Source: Manganitrophus sp963718695 | GTDB lineage: Bacteria; Nitrospirota; Nitrospiria; SBBL01; Manganitrophaceae | Length of the DNA stretch: 64,000 nt | Direction of reading: 5' to 3' | NCBI GenBank assembly: GCA_963718695.1 | Contig: OY970371.1 | Location: forward strand, 3,348,001 to 3,412,000 | In this document: positions 40,100-48,696 of the stretch, one piece after another | Numbering within the stretch: position 1 is the first letter of the stretch | How the letters are laid out: the number at the start of each line of letters is the position of its first letter | Notes under the pieces: generated by a model | What the model was told of the DNA's origin: nothing | The model's database searches: none | The model's input: the letters and a program-made list of their open reading frames with translations, nothing else | Program-made: the position numbers and the translations under genes

Positions 40100-42438
40100 T
40101 CACTGCACGGGCCGGAGTCCCACCTTTTGGATGGGACGATTCAGTTGCATCAGGTTGATCCGGGGAAGATCCCATTGAGGGCGGAACCGCAATGCAAGCT
40201 CATATTCGAGACGGGCGAGTTCGACAAGACCTTTCTGCTGATAGAGATAGCCGAGGTTATTATGGGCCTCCGCCAATTCCGGCTGAAGCCGCATCGCTTC
40301 GAGAAAAGCCTTCATCGCGCGTTCAAGTTGGTTCTGCTTCTGATAATTAACCCCAAGATTGATGTAAGCCTCCACCATTTCGGGATTCAGCTCAATGGCC
40401 CTCTGGTAGACCCGGATCGCCTCATTCCACTTCTTTTTATGATCCAAAACCGTTCCCAACTGATAATACGTCGTCGCGCTGGGGGCAAGTTGGGCCGCTT
40501 TTTCAAACTCCCGCAGCGCCAGATCGAATAATTTCTGCTTCTTATAAAGGGAGCCCATCATGCGGTGGATGACAGGATCATCGGGGCGTATCCGGTCGGC
40601 TTCCTGATAGTGATGCAACGCCTCCTCGATCTGCTCTTCCTGAAGATAGAGCGCCGCAAGGTTTTTGTGGCTTTCAACCAGATCGTTCTCTTTTCGGATG
40701 GCTTCCAAATATTCATGAATGGCCTCCCGGCGCAGCCCTTTTCGATTCAGTGCATAAGCGAGATTGTGTCGGATCATCGCCTCGGACGGAAGAATTGCTA
40801 AGGCTTTTTGGTAGGCCTCGATCGCATCATCCCATCGCTCCTGGTCGGTAAAAACATTCGCCAAATTATAATAGGCCAATGCGTCCCGCCCGTTCATCCC
40901 AATCGCTTTGTTAAATTCAGAAATTGCCTGCGTCATTTTCCCCTTCTTATAATAAGCAACTCCCAAATTGGTATGGACCTTGGGGTCATTTTTATTGAGC
41001 CGCAGCGCCGTCTGAAAGGCCTGAATCGCCTCATCGAGAACGTCCCTGTTCGGCATAGGCCGTTCCTAATGCCTCATAAGGGCGAGCTTTCCGCGGAGAT
41101 TTCGATGTGGTATCTTGCCAAAGGGTGACCTCCTCCCGCCAGACCTGATTGCGTTCGAATGTCCAGAATGCATGAACAGAGATCAGACCGATCAGGAAAA
41201 CGGAAACAGCACGACCGGCCCATTCCGAAGAGGCGGCCGAGGCCCACCGCAGCAATCCGAGGGCGATGACGGCGAAAAAGGCGATCGAAGGGAGATAAAG
41301 GCGATGCTCGAAGACCAGATCGAGCTGTAGAACAGTTGATTCGAGCAGGAGATTTCCAAAATACCAAAAAAAGAAAAAGGCAAAAAGCGGCTTTCTCTTC
41401 CATGAAAACAACGCGAAGGAAAAAAGATCCGATCAGTGCGATCGCCGAAAGGAGGGTGGTCGGCGGATGGAGAATCGAGTAAGAGAGCGGAAAATCATAG
41501 TCTAAATTCAACCGGGACGGATGCGGGAAAAGAAGCAAGGAAAGATAATAAACCAGGACCCGCGCCCCGGTCATCAACCGAAGGTCCCAAGGAACATAAT
41601 CGACACCGTACTGCTTCGAGATCCCTTTTTGAAGCGCGCCGAACACACCGGTCGCGCCCCAAAGATAGAGGAGTGCGATCACACCTGTTCCAATCAGCAG
41701 CATCAGATAAAACGGAACGGCTTTTTTAATCTTTTCCCGATCTTCTCCGGAGAAAAAAAGAAAATCATAGAGGACGATCATCATCGGAAGGGTAATGGCG
41801 GTCTCTTTGCTCCCCAAACTGAGCAGGGCGGCGGCTCCGGAGCCGAAATACCAATAACCGAATCTTGATGGGGAGACAAAGCGCCCTCCTTCCATCTTCT
41901 TTCTACCTTGTATATAGAGGATAAAGGCAAGAAGATAAAAAAAGGCGGAAAGGCTGGTCATCCGCTGTACAATATAAGTCACCGATTGGGTCTGAACGGG
42001 ATGGACAGCCCAAAGAAGTGCGGCGACGGCGGCGGCCTCGCCTGGAAAGGGGATGGATCGGGACAGCCGCTGAAGTGAAAAGGTCTGGGAGAGAAAAAGA
42101 TAAAGAAAGAAGGCCGTGCCGAGATGAATCAGCGTGTTGATCCAATGATATCCGAAAGCATGAAGGCCCCCGAAGTAATAGTTCAATGCAAACGACATGT
42201 TCGCAACAAATCGGTTCGGCAAAGGACTCTGAAATCCCGCACGGATCAGGCTTGAAAGATCGAGGGTCTTGATCTGGATGGCGCGATTCTCGACAATGTT
42301 GATATCATCGTCCAGATGAAAACTCGCATCCCATGTGTTTGAATAAATGAGGAGGATCAGGACGGGAATCAAGCCAAGGAGCGATCGCCGAGAAACGCCG
42401 GAGAACATCGAAGTGGAAAGAGATAGAAGACGAGCCAT
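40100..42438 (-). pseudogene. polytopic membrane protein with C-terminal TPR array (TMTC/O-mannosyltransferase-like), two frameshifts
   Basis: From ATG 42438 the first frame encodes about ten membrane helices starting VSRRSLLGLIPVLILLIYSNTW, with FHLDDDINIVENRAIQ and AALLWAVHPVQTQSVTYIVQRMTSLSAFFYLLAF, the pattern of TMTC-type glycosyltransferases. Near 41366-41402 the frame shifts by one base; the run of seven A at 41366-41372 is the likeliest spot. The next frame has LESTVLQLDLVFEHRLYLPS and ends EALGTAYAEQGR. A second extra base near 41048 moves to the frame LDEAIQAFQTALRLN, followed by about eight TPR units to 40100. Removing one base at each site gives one protein of about 780 residues. 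Confidence 0.75.
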
Positions 42439-42465
42439 GTGCGTCTACCTAGATTAGATAATTTA

Positions 42466-42494
42466 GGGATACCTTAACTTGGGTTACTTGTCAA
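42466..42494 (-). promoter_or_regulatory. promoter of the TMTC-like gene
   Basis: Minus strand TTGACA (42494-42489), 17 bases, TATCCC (42471-42466), with a start codon 28 bases later. Confidence 0.4.
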
Positions 42495-42516
42495 GGAGGA
42501 GAAGATAAGGAAAATC

Positions 42517-42897
42517 ATGGAAGAGGAGAAAAAAATTGCGATTGTGGGGGCTTCCCGCAATCGCACAAAATTCGGGAACAAAGCGGTTCGGGCGTTCATG
42601 GAGAAAGGTTACCGTGTTTTCCCGGTCCATCCTTCCGAGACAGAGGTCGAAGGACAACCGGTCTACCGATCCGTCCTGGAGATTCCCGAGCGGGTTGCGC
42701 TCGCCAGTTTTTATATTCCCTCGTTGATCGGCCTGAAGGTGATCGAAGAGGTGGCGCAAAAAGAAGGAATGCGGATTGTTTATCTTAATCCCGGATCTGA
42801 AAGCGAGGAATTGATTCGGAAGGGACATGCTTTGGGGCTGGAGATTCGGGACACCTGCAGCATCGTCGCGATCGGAGCCAACCCGAGAAAATACTAA
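42517..42897 (+). CDS. CoA-binding domain protein
   Basis: 126 residues. KKIAIVGASRNRTKFGNKAVRAFMEKGYRVFPVHPSETEVEGQPVYRSVLEIPERVALASFYIP is the succinyl-CoA synthetase-like CoA_binding fold (Rossmann with GASxxxxKFGN). It ends DTCSIVAIGANPRKY. These stand-alone domains are common and bind CoA or nucleotides; role unknown. Convergent with ilvE. Confidence 0.9.
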   Translation: MEEEKKIAIVGASRNRTKFGNKAVRAFMEKGYRVFPVHPSETEVEGQPVYRSVLEIPERVALASFYIPSLIGLKVIEEVAQKEGMRIVYLNPGSESEELIRKGHALGLEIRDTCSIVAIGANPRKY

Positions 42898-42913
42898 CGC
42901 TTGAGCGAAGGCG

Positions 42914-43828
42914 CTATACGAAGGTCAGCCATTCCGGATGGACCTTCTCCTTACCGCGGACGATATCAAAGAAGGCCTTTTGAAGCTCAAGCGTCACCGG
43001 TCCCGGCTCCCCTTTGCCAATCATACGGCCGTCCACTTCGCGGATCGGCGTCACCTCGGCGGCCGTTCCCGTAAAAAACGCTTCGTCCGCCAAGTAGAGG
43101 TCATCGCGCGTAAACCGTTCCTGAACCACCTTGATCTTCCGCTCATGGGCCAATTGCATGATCGTATCGCGCGTGATTCCCTCGAGGATGGAGGTCAGCG
43201 GCGTCGTCTTTAACACCCCTTTTCGAACGATAAAGATATTCTCACCCGGTCCTTCTGCGACGAAGCCTTCCGTGTCGAGGAGAACCGCTTCGTCATAGCC
43301 GGCTTCCTTCGCTTCTCGTTTTGCCAACTGTGAATTAACGTAATAACCGGCGACCTTCGCGCGGGTCATGCTGATATTCACATGATGCCGTGCAAAAGAA
43401 GAGACGGCGACCCGAATGCCGCGACGGATCCCCTCCTCTCCGAGGTAAGTCCCCCAGGGCCACGCGGCGATCGAGAGGCGAATGGGGTTTTCCTTCACGT
43501 ACAGCCCCATCTCCCCGTAGCCGATATAGGCCAACGGCCGGATATAGCCCTCTTCCAATCGATTGACACGAACGGTTTCAACAACCGCCTGCTCGAGCTC
43601 TTTCTGAGCGAACGGGATCTTCATTTTCACAATGTGGGCCGATCCAAAAAGACGCTCGACATGCTCCGCCAATCGAAACACGGCCGTGCCGGAGCTCCCC
43701 TTGTAACAACGGATTCCTTCGAAAACGGCCAGGCCGTAATGAAGGCTATGGGTGAGTACATGGACAGTGGCCTCTTTCCAAGGAACCAGTTTTCCATCCA
43801 TCCAAATAAAGGGGGTCTCTTTCAGCAC
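42914..43828 (-). CDS. ilvE: branched-chain amino acid aminotransferase
   Basis: 304 residues. PLP fold type IV: IWMDGKLVPWKEATVHVLTHSLHYGLAVFEGIRCYKG, the catalytic Lys in MTRAKVAGYYVNSQLAKREAKEAGYDEAVLLDTEGFVAEGPGENIFIVRKG and DDLYLADEAFFTGTAAEVTPIREVDGR. Transfers the amino group between glutamate and Val, Leu, Ile 2-oxoacids. AAGGAGAACG before the ATG and a promoter at 43864-43893. Confidence 0.95.
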   Translation of the reverse strand: MLKETPFIWMDGKLVPWKEATVHVLTHSLHYGLAVFEGIRCYKGSSGTAVFRLAEHVERLFGSAHIVKMKIPFAQKELEQAVVETVRVNRLEEGYIRPLAYIGYGEMGLYVKENPIRLSIAAWPWGTYLGEEGIRRGIRVAVSSFARHHVNISMTRAKVAGYYVNSQLAKREAKEAGYDEAVLLDTEGFVAEGPGENIFIVRKGVLKTTPLTSILEGITRDTIMQLAHERKIKVVQERFTRDDLYLADEAFFTGTAAEVTPIREVDGRMIGKGEPGPVTLELQKAFFDIVRGKEKVHPEWLTFV

Positions 43829-43863
43829 ACGTTCTCCTTTCGCTAAATCAACATTTCTGATGG

Positions 43864-43893
43864 AGTATATAGAACAAATTCCAGGCCTGTCAA
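43864..43893 (-). promoter_or_regulatory. promoter of ilvE
   Basis: Minus strand TTGACA (43893-43888), 18-base spacer, TATACT (43869-43864). Confidence 0.6.
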
Positions 43894-44081
43894 TGTCTTT
43901 GTCATCGACAAACGGCTCACGATAGATTGAGTTTATACGCAGGTTTTGAGGAAAGAACCGTCTGACATCACAGAGGGGTGACCATCTCTACGGAAGGCAT
44001 AGGAAGGGTCTTGCGACGGATTCCCACCGTCGGAGAGAAATTATTTCACGACGGGAGAAACCGAACAGCCATTAAACTCAA

Positions 44082-44121
44082 GGTCGATCTGCCTCAGACA
44101 AAAAACAAAGGCAGATCGACC
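44082..44121. terminator. 13-bp perfect hairpin downstream of the XRE gene
   Basis: GGTCGATCTGCCT (44082-44094) and AGGCAGATCGACC (44109-44121), 14-base loop. It lies 33 bases after the stop of the minus-strand XRE gene. The T-content after it on the minus strand is modest, so terminator function is likely but not certain. The rest of 43894-44153 shows no gene. Confidence 0.55.
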
Positions 44122-44153
44122 GTAAGCAGGCTGACAGAGGTCGCGGAGTAGAG

Positions 44154-44435
44154 CTATTTTCTCTTGGCTTGCCGCAAATTCCGGGTTCCTCGGGCGGCTT
44201 GGGGAGGTGTTGCGCGCCCCGCACCTTTTTTCCCCGTAAGCAACCAATCGATACTCACTCTTCCCATCTCGGCAATACGGACCAAAAGATCCGGAGAGGG
44301 GATGCGTCCTCTTTCATATCGACTGATATAGTTTTGTTTCTTCACTCCGAGCGCTTTTGCAAACTCTGTTTGAGTTCGGTTGCCGCGCACCGCTCTGATC
44401 CGCTCGCCGACTTTTTGCGGAGATACTTTTTCCAT
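44154..44435 (-). CDS. XRE-family helix-turn-helix regulator
   Basis: 93 residues. VGERIRAVRGNRTQTEFAKALGVKKQNYISRYERGRIPSPDLLVRIAEMGRVSIDWLLTGKK is a complete HTH_3 domain (about 9-70) followed by a basic, Pro/Ala-rich tail. It resembles small phage-type repressors. Neighbour of another XRE/S24-type regulator. An AAGGGGGTC sequence lies ahead of the ATG. Confidence 0.88.
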   Translation of the reverse strand: MEKVSPQKVGERIRAVRGNRTQTEFAKALGVKKQNYISRYERGRIPSPDLLVRIAEMGRVSIDWLLTGKKGAGRATPPQAARGTRNLRQAKRK

Positions 44436-44654
44436 CGTTGACCCCCTTCTTATGATCGATCATCTCTTTATGGTTTAATAATTACGTCCGGATGGTACTG
44501 TATCCAGAGGCGGGATACCACTTTTCTATTTTCTAAAAGTATACGTGAGTTAAAATTTAAAAGTCAAGCACCTTGCGATGAAAAACTTCCAAACGGAAAT
44601 ATATATGTTTGGTAGATGACACTTGAGCGGTCTCTCCCTCCCGTGTTGCGCGCT

Positions 44655-45341
44655 TTATTGGCGCTGCCACCACCAATCGACGCTGAAGAGGACCGGTTGT
44701 ACCGATCTCTCCAGATAAATCACCGAATGATTTTTATTCTCCGCTTCGAAGATGAAATACTTTTGGTCGATTCGGAACCGGCGAACCATCATTCCCCCCT
44801 TTGCCGGCCAGAGGACGATCAGCTTCCCCTCCCATTTCTTCGACGGCGTCGGAATCGGGATCGCACCGACCAACGCACCCTGCTGGAGAAGCGGCGACAT
44901 GGCATCGTCGCGAAGATAGAAACAAAACATCTCCTTCTGATAGATCGCCCCCCACACCGGAAGATAGGCTGCGATGTCACCCTCGGAAATAAGATGAGGA
45001 GAACCCGATACCGACCGATCATCGAGGAGCGGGATGGTGGGATAGGCCGTCTGTCGACTGGCGGAAGGATAGCCGGAAGAAGCTTCCGACGCGACAAAAT
45101 CGGCGGGCCGCTCCCCGGCGGCCCCGACGAGGAGCCAAGACGGATCGATCTGATAGTGGGTCACAATCCCGATCAGCGTCTCGATCGACGGCTTGACCTT
45201 TCCTGCCTCAATTTCCGAGAGAAAACTGCGAGACACGCCAATCTGCGCTGCAAAGTCCTTTTGGGTCAGACCTTCCCGTTCTCGAACCTGCTTCACCCGC
45301 TTATTGATTTCTGTCGCCTTAGCGATTTTTTTCATTGACAA
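44655..45341 (-). CDS. XRE/S24-type repressor lacking the catalytic Ser-Lys dyad
   Basis: 228 residues. N-terminal HTH (INKRVKQVREREGLTQKDFAAQIGVSRSFLSEIEAGKVKPSIETL, about 13-57), a linker, and an S24/LexA-like C-terminal domain. In CI/LexA the active site has a (D)SMxP Ser and a downstream Lys; here these read DDAMSPLLQQGALVGAI (Ala for Ser) and GMMVRRFRI (Arg for Lys). Self-cleavage is therefore unlikely and the domain may serve dimerisation or ligand sensing. Divergent from a Ner-like gene, as in a phage switch. Confidence 0.85.
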   Translation of the reverse strand: MSMKKIAKATEINKRVKQVREREGLTQKDFAAQIGVSRSFLSEIEAGKVKPSIETLIGIVTHYQIDPSWLLVGAAGERPADFVASEASSGYPSASRQTAYPTIPLLDDRSVSGSPHLISEGDIAAYLPVWGAIYQKEMFCFYLRDDAMSPLLQQGALVGAIPIPTPSKKWEGKLIVLWPAKGGMMVRRFRIDQKYFIFEAENKNHSVIYLERSVQPVLFSVDWWWQRQ

Positions 45342-45361
45342 TGTCGCCTTAACGAATTAAA
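45314..45361. promoter_or_regulatory. direct repeats TGTCGCCTTA(G/A)CGA, possible operator
   Basis: Two near-identical 14-base boxes, TGTCGCCTTAGCGA inside the start of the S24-type repressor gene and TGTCGCCTTAACGA just upstream of it. TAAGGACAATT nearby is a partial inverted match. A plausible self-binding site between the divergent genes. Confidence 0.4.
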
Positions 45362-45444
45362 CTAAGGACAATTCTTTCATCTTCGATTGGGAGAGTCCTA
45401 ATATTAATAAGTCCTCTTCTCAAAAAAAGAGAGAAAGCGGCCTA

Positions 45445-45642
45445 ATGCTCTGTTTTGAGCTAAAAAGGCGCGGCTGGACACAGACACGCATCGCCCGCTC
45501 ACTTGGGGTGACCCAGTCGGCCGTCCACCAGATTATTTTTAACCGGGCTCGTTCGAAACGGATTCGGAAGTTCATTGCGTCGATTCTTCAAAGAGAGGTC
45601 ACCGATATTTGGCGCGATCGCGCGAAACATTTTTATCATTAG
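45445..45642 (+). CDS. Ner/SfsB-like small DNA-binding protein
   Basis: 65 residues. LCFELKRRGWTQTRIARSLGVTQSAVHQIIFNRARSKRIRKFIASILQREVTDIWRDR is a helix-turn-helix of the Nlp/Ner type used by Mu-like phages and by chromosomal SfsB. GAGAGAAAG upstream of the ATG. Divergent from the S24-type repressor across about 100 bases. Confidence 0.8.
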   Translation: MLCFELKRRGWTQTRIARSLGVTQSAVHQIIFNRARSKRIRKFIASILQREVTDIWRDRAKHFYH

Positions 45643-45672
45643 CATAGCTCTGTAGAAAAGACAATCCCTTTT

Positions 45673-46089
45673 ATGGATGGAACTCGGATTAAACATCACG
45701 AGAGATCGTTGTTATTTTTCGAATCGTCTCCGAATCTCCTCCCGATCAAGGGGGAGCTTCGCAAGAGGGGATTTCTGATCTTTGAATGCCGGACGTCGGC
45801 AGAAGTGCAGTTTGCGATCGCTTGGTTTCCGATCGACCTGATTTTAATCGATCTGCTTATTCCAGGAGAGCCAAGCGGTTATGAGGTATGCAGGCAATTG
45901 CGGGAGGGCAGAAAAATCGAATCGATCCCTGTTTTTCTGTTCTGCGATCACCCGCTTCCGATGCAGGTGACCCAGAGTTACTCTTATGAATTAAAGGCCG
46001 AGCGCCTTCTCCTTCCGCCGCTCGATCCGGTTTACATCGCACAGCAAATCGATGTCAGCCTCCGGCGCCGCGAAGGCCTTTCCCGGTAG
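45673..46089 (+). CDS. divergent single-domain response-regulator receiver
   Basis: 138 residues. SLLFFESSPNLLPIKGELRKRGFLIFECRTSAEVQFAIAWFPIDLILIDLLIPGEPSGYEVCRQLREGRKIESIPVFLFCDHP follows the CheY layout, with the likely phosphoacceptor Asp in LILIDLLIPG and VFLF in place of the usual T/S strand. The acidic pair at the N-terminus is replaced by ESS. Probably a degenerate receiver. Its 3' end overlaps rluD by 35 bases (convergent). Confidence 0.72.
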   Translation: MDGTRIKHHERSLLFFESSPNLLPIKGELRKRGFLIFECRTSAEVQFAIAWFPIDLILIDLLIPGEPSGYEVCRQLREGRKIESIPVFLFCDHPLPMQVTQSYSYELKAERLLLPPLDPVYIAQQIDVSLRRREGLSR

Positions 46090-47041
46090 CGGGCGGCCCT
46101 TGGCTCTCTTTCTCTGCCTGAAGCGCCGAGAGGAGGGCCTGCATGTCGGCCGGCATCGATGCGGTGAAGATCATCCGCTCGCCGGTCGTCGGATGAACAA
46201 ACCCAAGCCGCTCCGCATGGAGCATCTGCCGCTCCACGTTGATCTCGAACATCCGCGCCGCCCGGCCGCCGTAAATCTTATCTCCCACCACAGGATGTCC
46301 GAGATGGGCCATATGAACGCGAATCTGATGCGTTCGGCCGGTCTGAGGATACACCTCCAATAACGTGGCGATTCGGAAGCGCTCCCGAACAACGTAGTGC
46401 GTCTCCGCCTCGCGCGGGCGGGCGGTTCGGGCGGAGATCTTCTTCCGATCGATCCGGTCCCGGCCGATCGAAAGTTGGATTTTGCCCGAATTCTTCGCCA
46501 CCTTTCCGGAAACAATCGCCAAGTAACGACGATCGATCGTATGATCCTTAAATTGCTTCGAGAGGCGTTGATGCGCCCGGTCGGTCTTTGCGACCACCAA
46601 CACGCCGGAGGTCTCTTTATCGAGCCGGTGAACAATCCCGGGCCGCTCCCGTCCCCCGATTCCCGTCAGGCCGCGACAATGATGAAGAAGGGCATGAACC
46701 AGCGTTCCCCGATCGTGGCCGGGGGCCGGATGAACCACCATCCCCGCCGGTTTGTTGATGACGAGGAGCATGTCGTCTTCGTAAAGGACCTCGAGCGGCA
46801 CTTCTTCCGGAATCAGCTCCAGCGGCGCGGGGGGAGGGATTTGCACATCAATTTGGTCTCCTTCGCGAACCCGATAGCTGGCCCGGGTCGGGCGTCCGTT
46901 GACGAGGATCTGGCCTTCTTCGATGAGTTTTTGAATCCGGGATCGGGAAAGAGAAAGACCCCTTCTAATCAGATAGAGATCGATGCGTTCGGGGGGAGTA
47001 TGTAAAGAGACAACCAAAGGGGGAGGAGGGGAAAAGGACAT
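46055..47041 (-). CDS. rluD: RluA/RluD-family pseudouridine synthase
   Basis: 328 residues from ATG 47041. N-terminal S4 domain (RIDLYLIRRGLSLSRSRIQKLIEEGQILVNGRPTRASYRVREGD), then the synthase domain with GMVVHPAPGHDRGTLVHALLHHC, the catalytic RLDKETSGVLVVAKTDRAH and GRTHQIRVHMAHLGHPVVGD. Modifies 23S rRNA uridines near H69 if a true RluD; the related RluC is an alternative. TGGAG 10 bases upstream of the ATG. Confidence 0.92.
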   Translation of the reverse strand: MSFSPPPPLVVSLHTPPERIDLYLIRRGLSLSRSRIQKLIEEGQILVNGRPTRASYRVREGDQIDVQIPPPAPLELIPEEVPLEVLYEDDMLLVINKPAGMVVHPAPGHDRGTLVHALLHHCRGLTGIGGRERPGIVHRLDKETSGVLVVAKTDRAHQRLSKQFKDHTIDRRYLAIVSGKVAKNSGKIQLSIGRDRIDRKKISARTARPREAETHYVVRERFRIATLLEVYPQTGRTHQIRVHMAHLGHPVVGDKIYGGRAARMFEINVERQMLHAERLGFVHPTTGERMIFTASMPADMQALLSALQAEKESQGPPATGKGLRGAGG

Positions 47042-47084
47042 GCAGTGCGACTCCAAACGGTTCCTCAAGAGGTGCTTTTCGGAA

Positions 47085-47999
47085 TTACCGTTCTCCTTTT
47101 TTCTCCTGTTTCATTTTTTTCTCGTAAAGGCGGGCTTGCGATAAAAATTTGTGGATGAGCTTGTTGTTCGGATCATATTGGCGGACCCACTCCCACTCGG
47201 CAATCGCCTCCTTGAATTGCATCTGCCCCATAAAGACGGCGCCGAGATCGATCCGTGCCTGGATATTCTGCGGATTCACTTCGAGTGCTTTCCGAAGAAA
47301 GCTGACCGCTTCCTCTTCCTGGCCGATCATGTTAAAGGCCCAGCCGAGCTCGCGCATCGCTTCGTCCGTTTCGGGAGCCAAGTTGAGGACCGTCTTCCAT
47401 TCGCCGATCGCGTCATCCCACTTGAGCTCTTTTGAATAAATAATGCCGAGCATATGGTGTGCGTTCAAATGTCCCGGCTCGATGTCGATGATCTTCTCGA
47501 ACGCCTGCTTGGCGCCGGGGAGATCTTTTCGTTCAAAGAGGATCTTCCCCATCAGCTCATACGCTTCCGTATAGGCCGTATCTTCATCGAGCGCTTGTCG
47601 AAGATAACGAAGGGCCCGGGCCATTTGGTTTTTCGCATGGTACGCCAAGGCGATATTAAAGAAAAGATCGGTCACCTCCTGCTCTTCGCACCGGAGCTTC
47701 TCCAGCCGCCGATAGATGCCGAGCGCCTGATCCGGCTTGTTCTGCACGAGGAGAATGTTGGCAAGAATAAAACTGCTCTGATAGTCTTCCGGAAAGACCT
47801 GAACCGCTCTTTGAATCACTTCCAGCGCAGCGTCAAAATGACCGAGGTGGAGATAAATATCGGCCAGCTCATGATAGGCCGGGAGGTGGTTTGGATCGGC
47901 GGCGAGGACCTTCTTGAGGAATTGCACGGCCAACAGCCAGTTTCCCCGGTCCAACGCCATGACCGCCTTATTTACAAACTTCTCTGATTCTTTCCGCAT
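47085..47999 (-). CDS. tetratricopeptide repeat protein
   Basis: 304 residues made almost wholly of TPR units, e.g. WLLAVQFLKKVLAADPNHLPAYHELADIYLHLGHFDAALEVIQRAVQVFP and ALAYHAKNQMARALRYLRQALDED. No signal peptide, so cytosolic. The C-terminus is Lys-rich (YEKKMKQEKKGER). AGGGAG about 10 bases before the ATG. Upstream of rluD, 43 bases away. Binding partner unknown. Confidence 0.82.
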   Translation of the reverse strand: MRKESEKFVNKAVMALDRGNWLLAVQFLKKVLAADPNHLPAYHELADIYLHLGHFDAALEVIQRAVQVFPEDYQSSFILANILLVQNKPDQALGIYRRLEKLRCEEQEVTDLFFNIALAYHAKNQMARALRYLRQALDEDTAYTEAYELMGKILFERKDLPGAKQAFEKIIDIEPGHLNAHHMLGIIYSKELKWDDAIGEWKTVLNLAPETDEAMRELGWAFNMIGQEEEAVSFLRKALEVNPQNIQARIDLGAVFMGQMQFKEAIAEWEWVRQYDPNNKLIHKFLSQARLYEKKMKQEKKGER

Positions 48000-48150
48000 A
48001 CGGATCGAACTCCCTCGAAAACCTCCTGGCGCTTCTTAATTCGATCGGCCCCCTCGCTTCGAGGATTCTGGACGGCATATTTCTTTCGATCGATCTGACC
48101 TATCTATCTTCTCTGCCCTGCTTCCGACCGGTAACGCACCGGGCCCTGCT

Positions 48151-48696
48151 TCATTCACAGCCTCTGAGATTTGTGGTCGAAACCTCCTTCTTAAGCCAAA
48201 AGAGATTCAACATCAAAAGAGAGATGCCGATTGTAATCGCCGAGTCGGCGACATTAAACGCCGGCCAATGGAATTGGCCGACATAAAAATCGAGAAAGTC
48301 GACCACTTCTCCCAATCGTACGCGATCGATTAGGTTTCCGATCGCCCCGCCGAACAAAAGGGAGATTGCAACCAAACTGGACCTATCTTCTTGAGGGGTC
48401 TGAGCGAGAAAATAGAGAAGGATGGAAAGGGCAACAATGGAAACGACGAGGAAGAAGATCGACCGGAAGCCGGCGCTCTGATCCGCAAACAAACCGAACG
48501 CGGCGCCCGGATTTCGGATGTAGGTCAGGGAAAAAAAGTCTTGAATCACAACCACCGATTCATGAAGACGAAAGGCCTTTTGAATAAGCAGCTTCGTAAT
48601 TTGATCCAGAATGATAGTCCCGCCCCCGATCAATGTCAAGAAAATTAGCTTAATTTGGCCCAGCACCACGGGTGACCGCTCCTTTCCCTCGGCCAT
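48151..48696 (-). CDS. lspA: lipoprotein signal peptidase
   Basis: 181 residues from ATG 48696; the in-frame extension upstream is inside ileS. Four membrane helices. Conserved blocks: DQITKLLIQ, FFSLTYIRNPGAAFGL, and the two catalytic Asp regions GGAIGNLIDRVRLGEVVDFLDFYVGQFHWPAFNVADSAITIG. Cleaves signal peptides of diacylglyceryl-modified lipoproteins. Its start overlaps the ileS end by 47 bases, the usual ileS-lspA order. Confidence 0.95.
   Translation of the reverse strand: MAEGKERSPVVLGQIKLIFLTLIGGGTIILDQITKLLIQKAFRLHESVVVIQDFFSLTYIRNPGAAFGLFADQSAGFRSIFFLVVSIVALSILLYFLAQTPQEDRSSLVAISLLFGGAIGNLIDRVRLGEVVDFLDFYVGQFHWPAFNVADSAITIGISLLMLNLFWLKKEVSTTNLRGCE

Noticed and set aside
44041..44247. 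68-codon minus-strand frame overlapping the XRE gene
   Set aside because: It lies partly over the hairpin at 44082-44121 and overlaps the well-supported XRE gene in another frame; no ribosome-binding site or family pattern.
44000..46100. Intact prophage
   Set aside because: Only regulator-type genes are present; no terminase, capsid, tail or integrase genes surround them.
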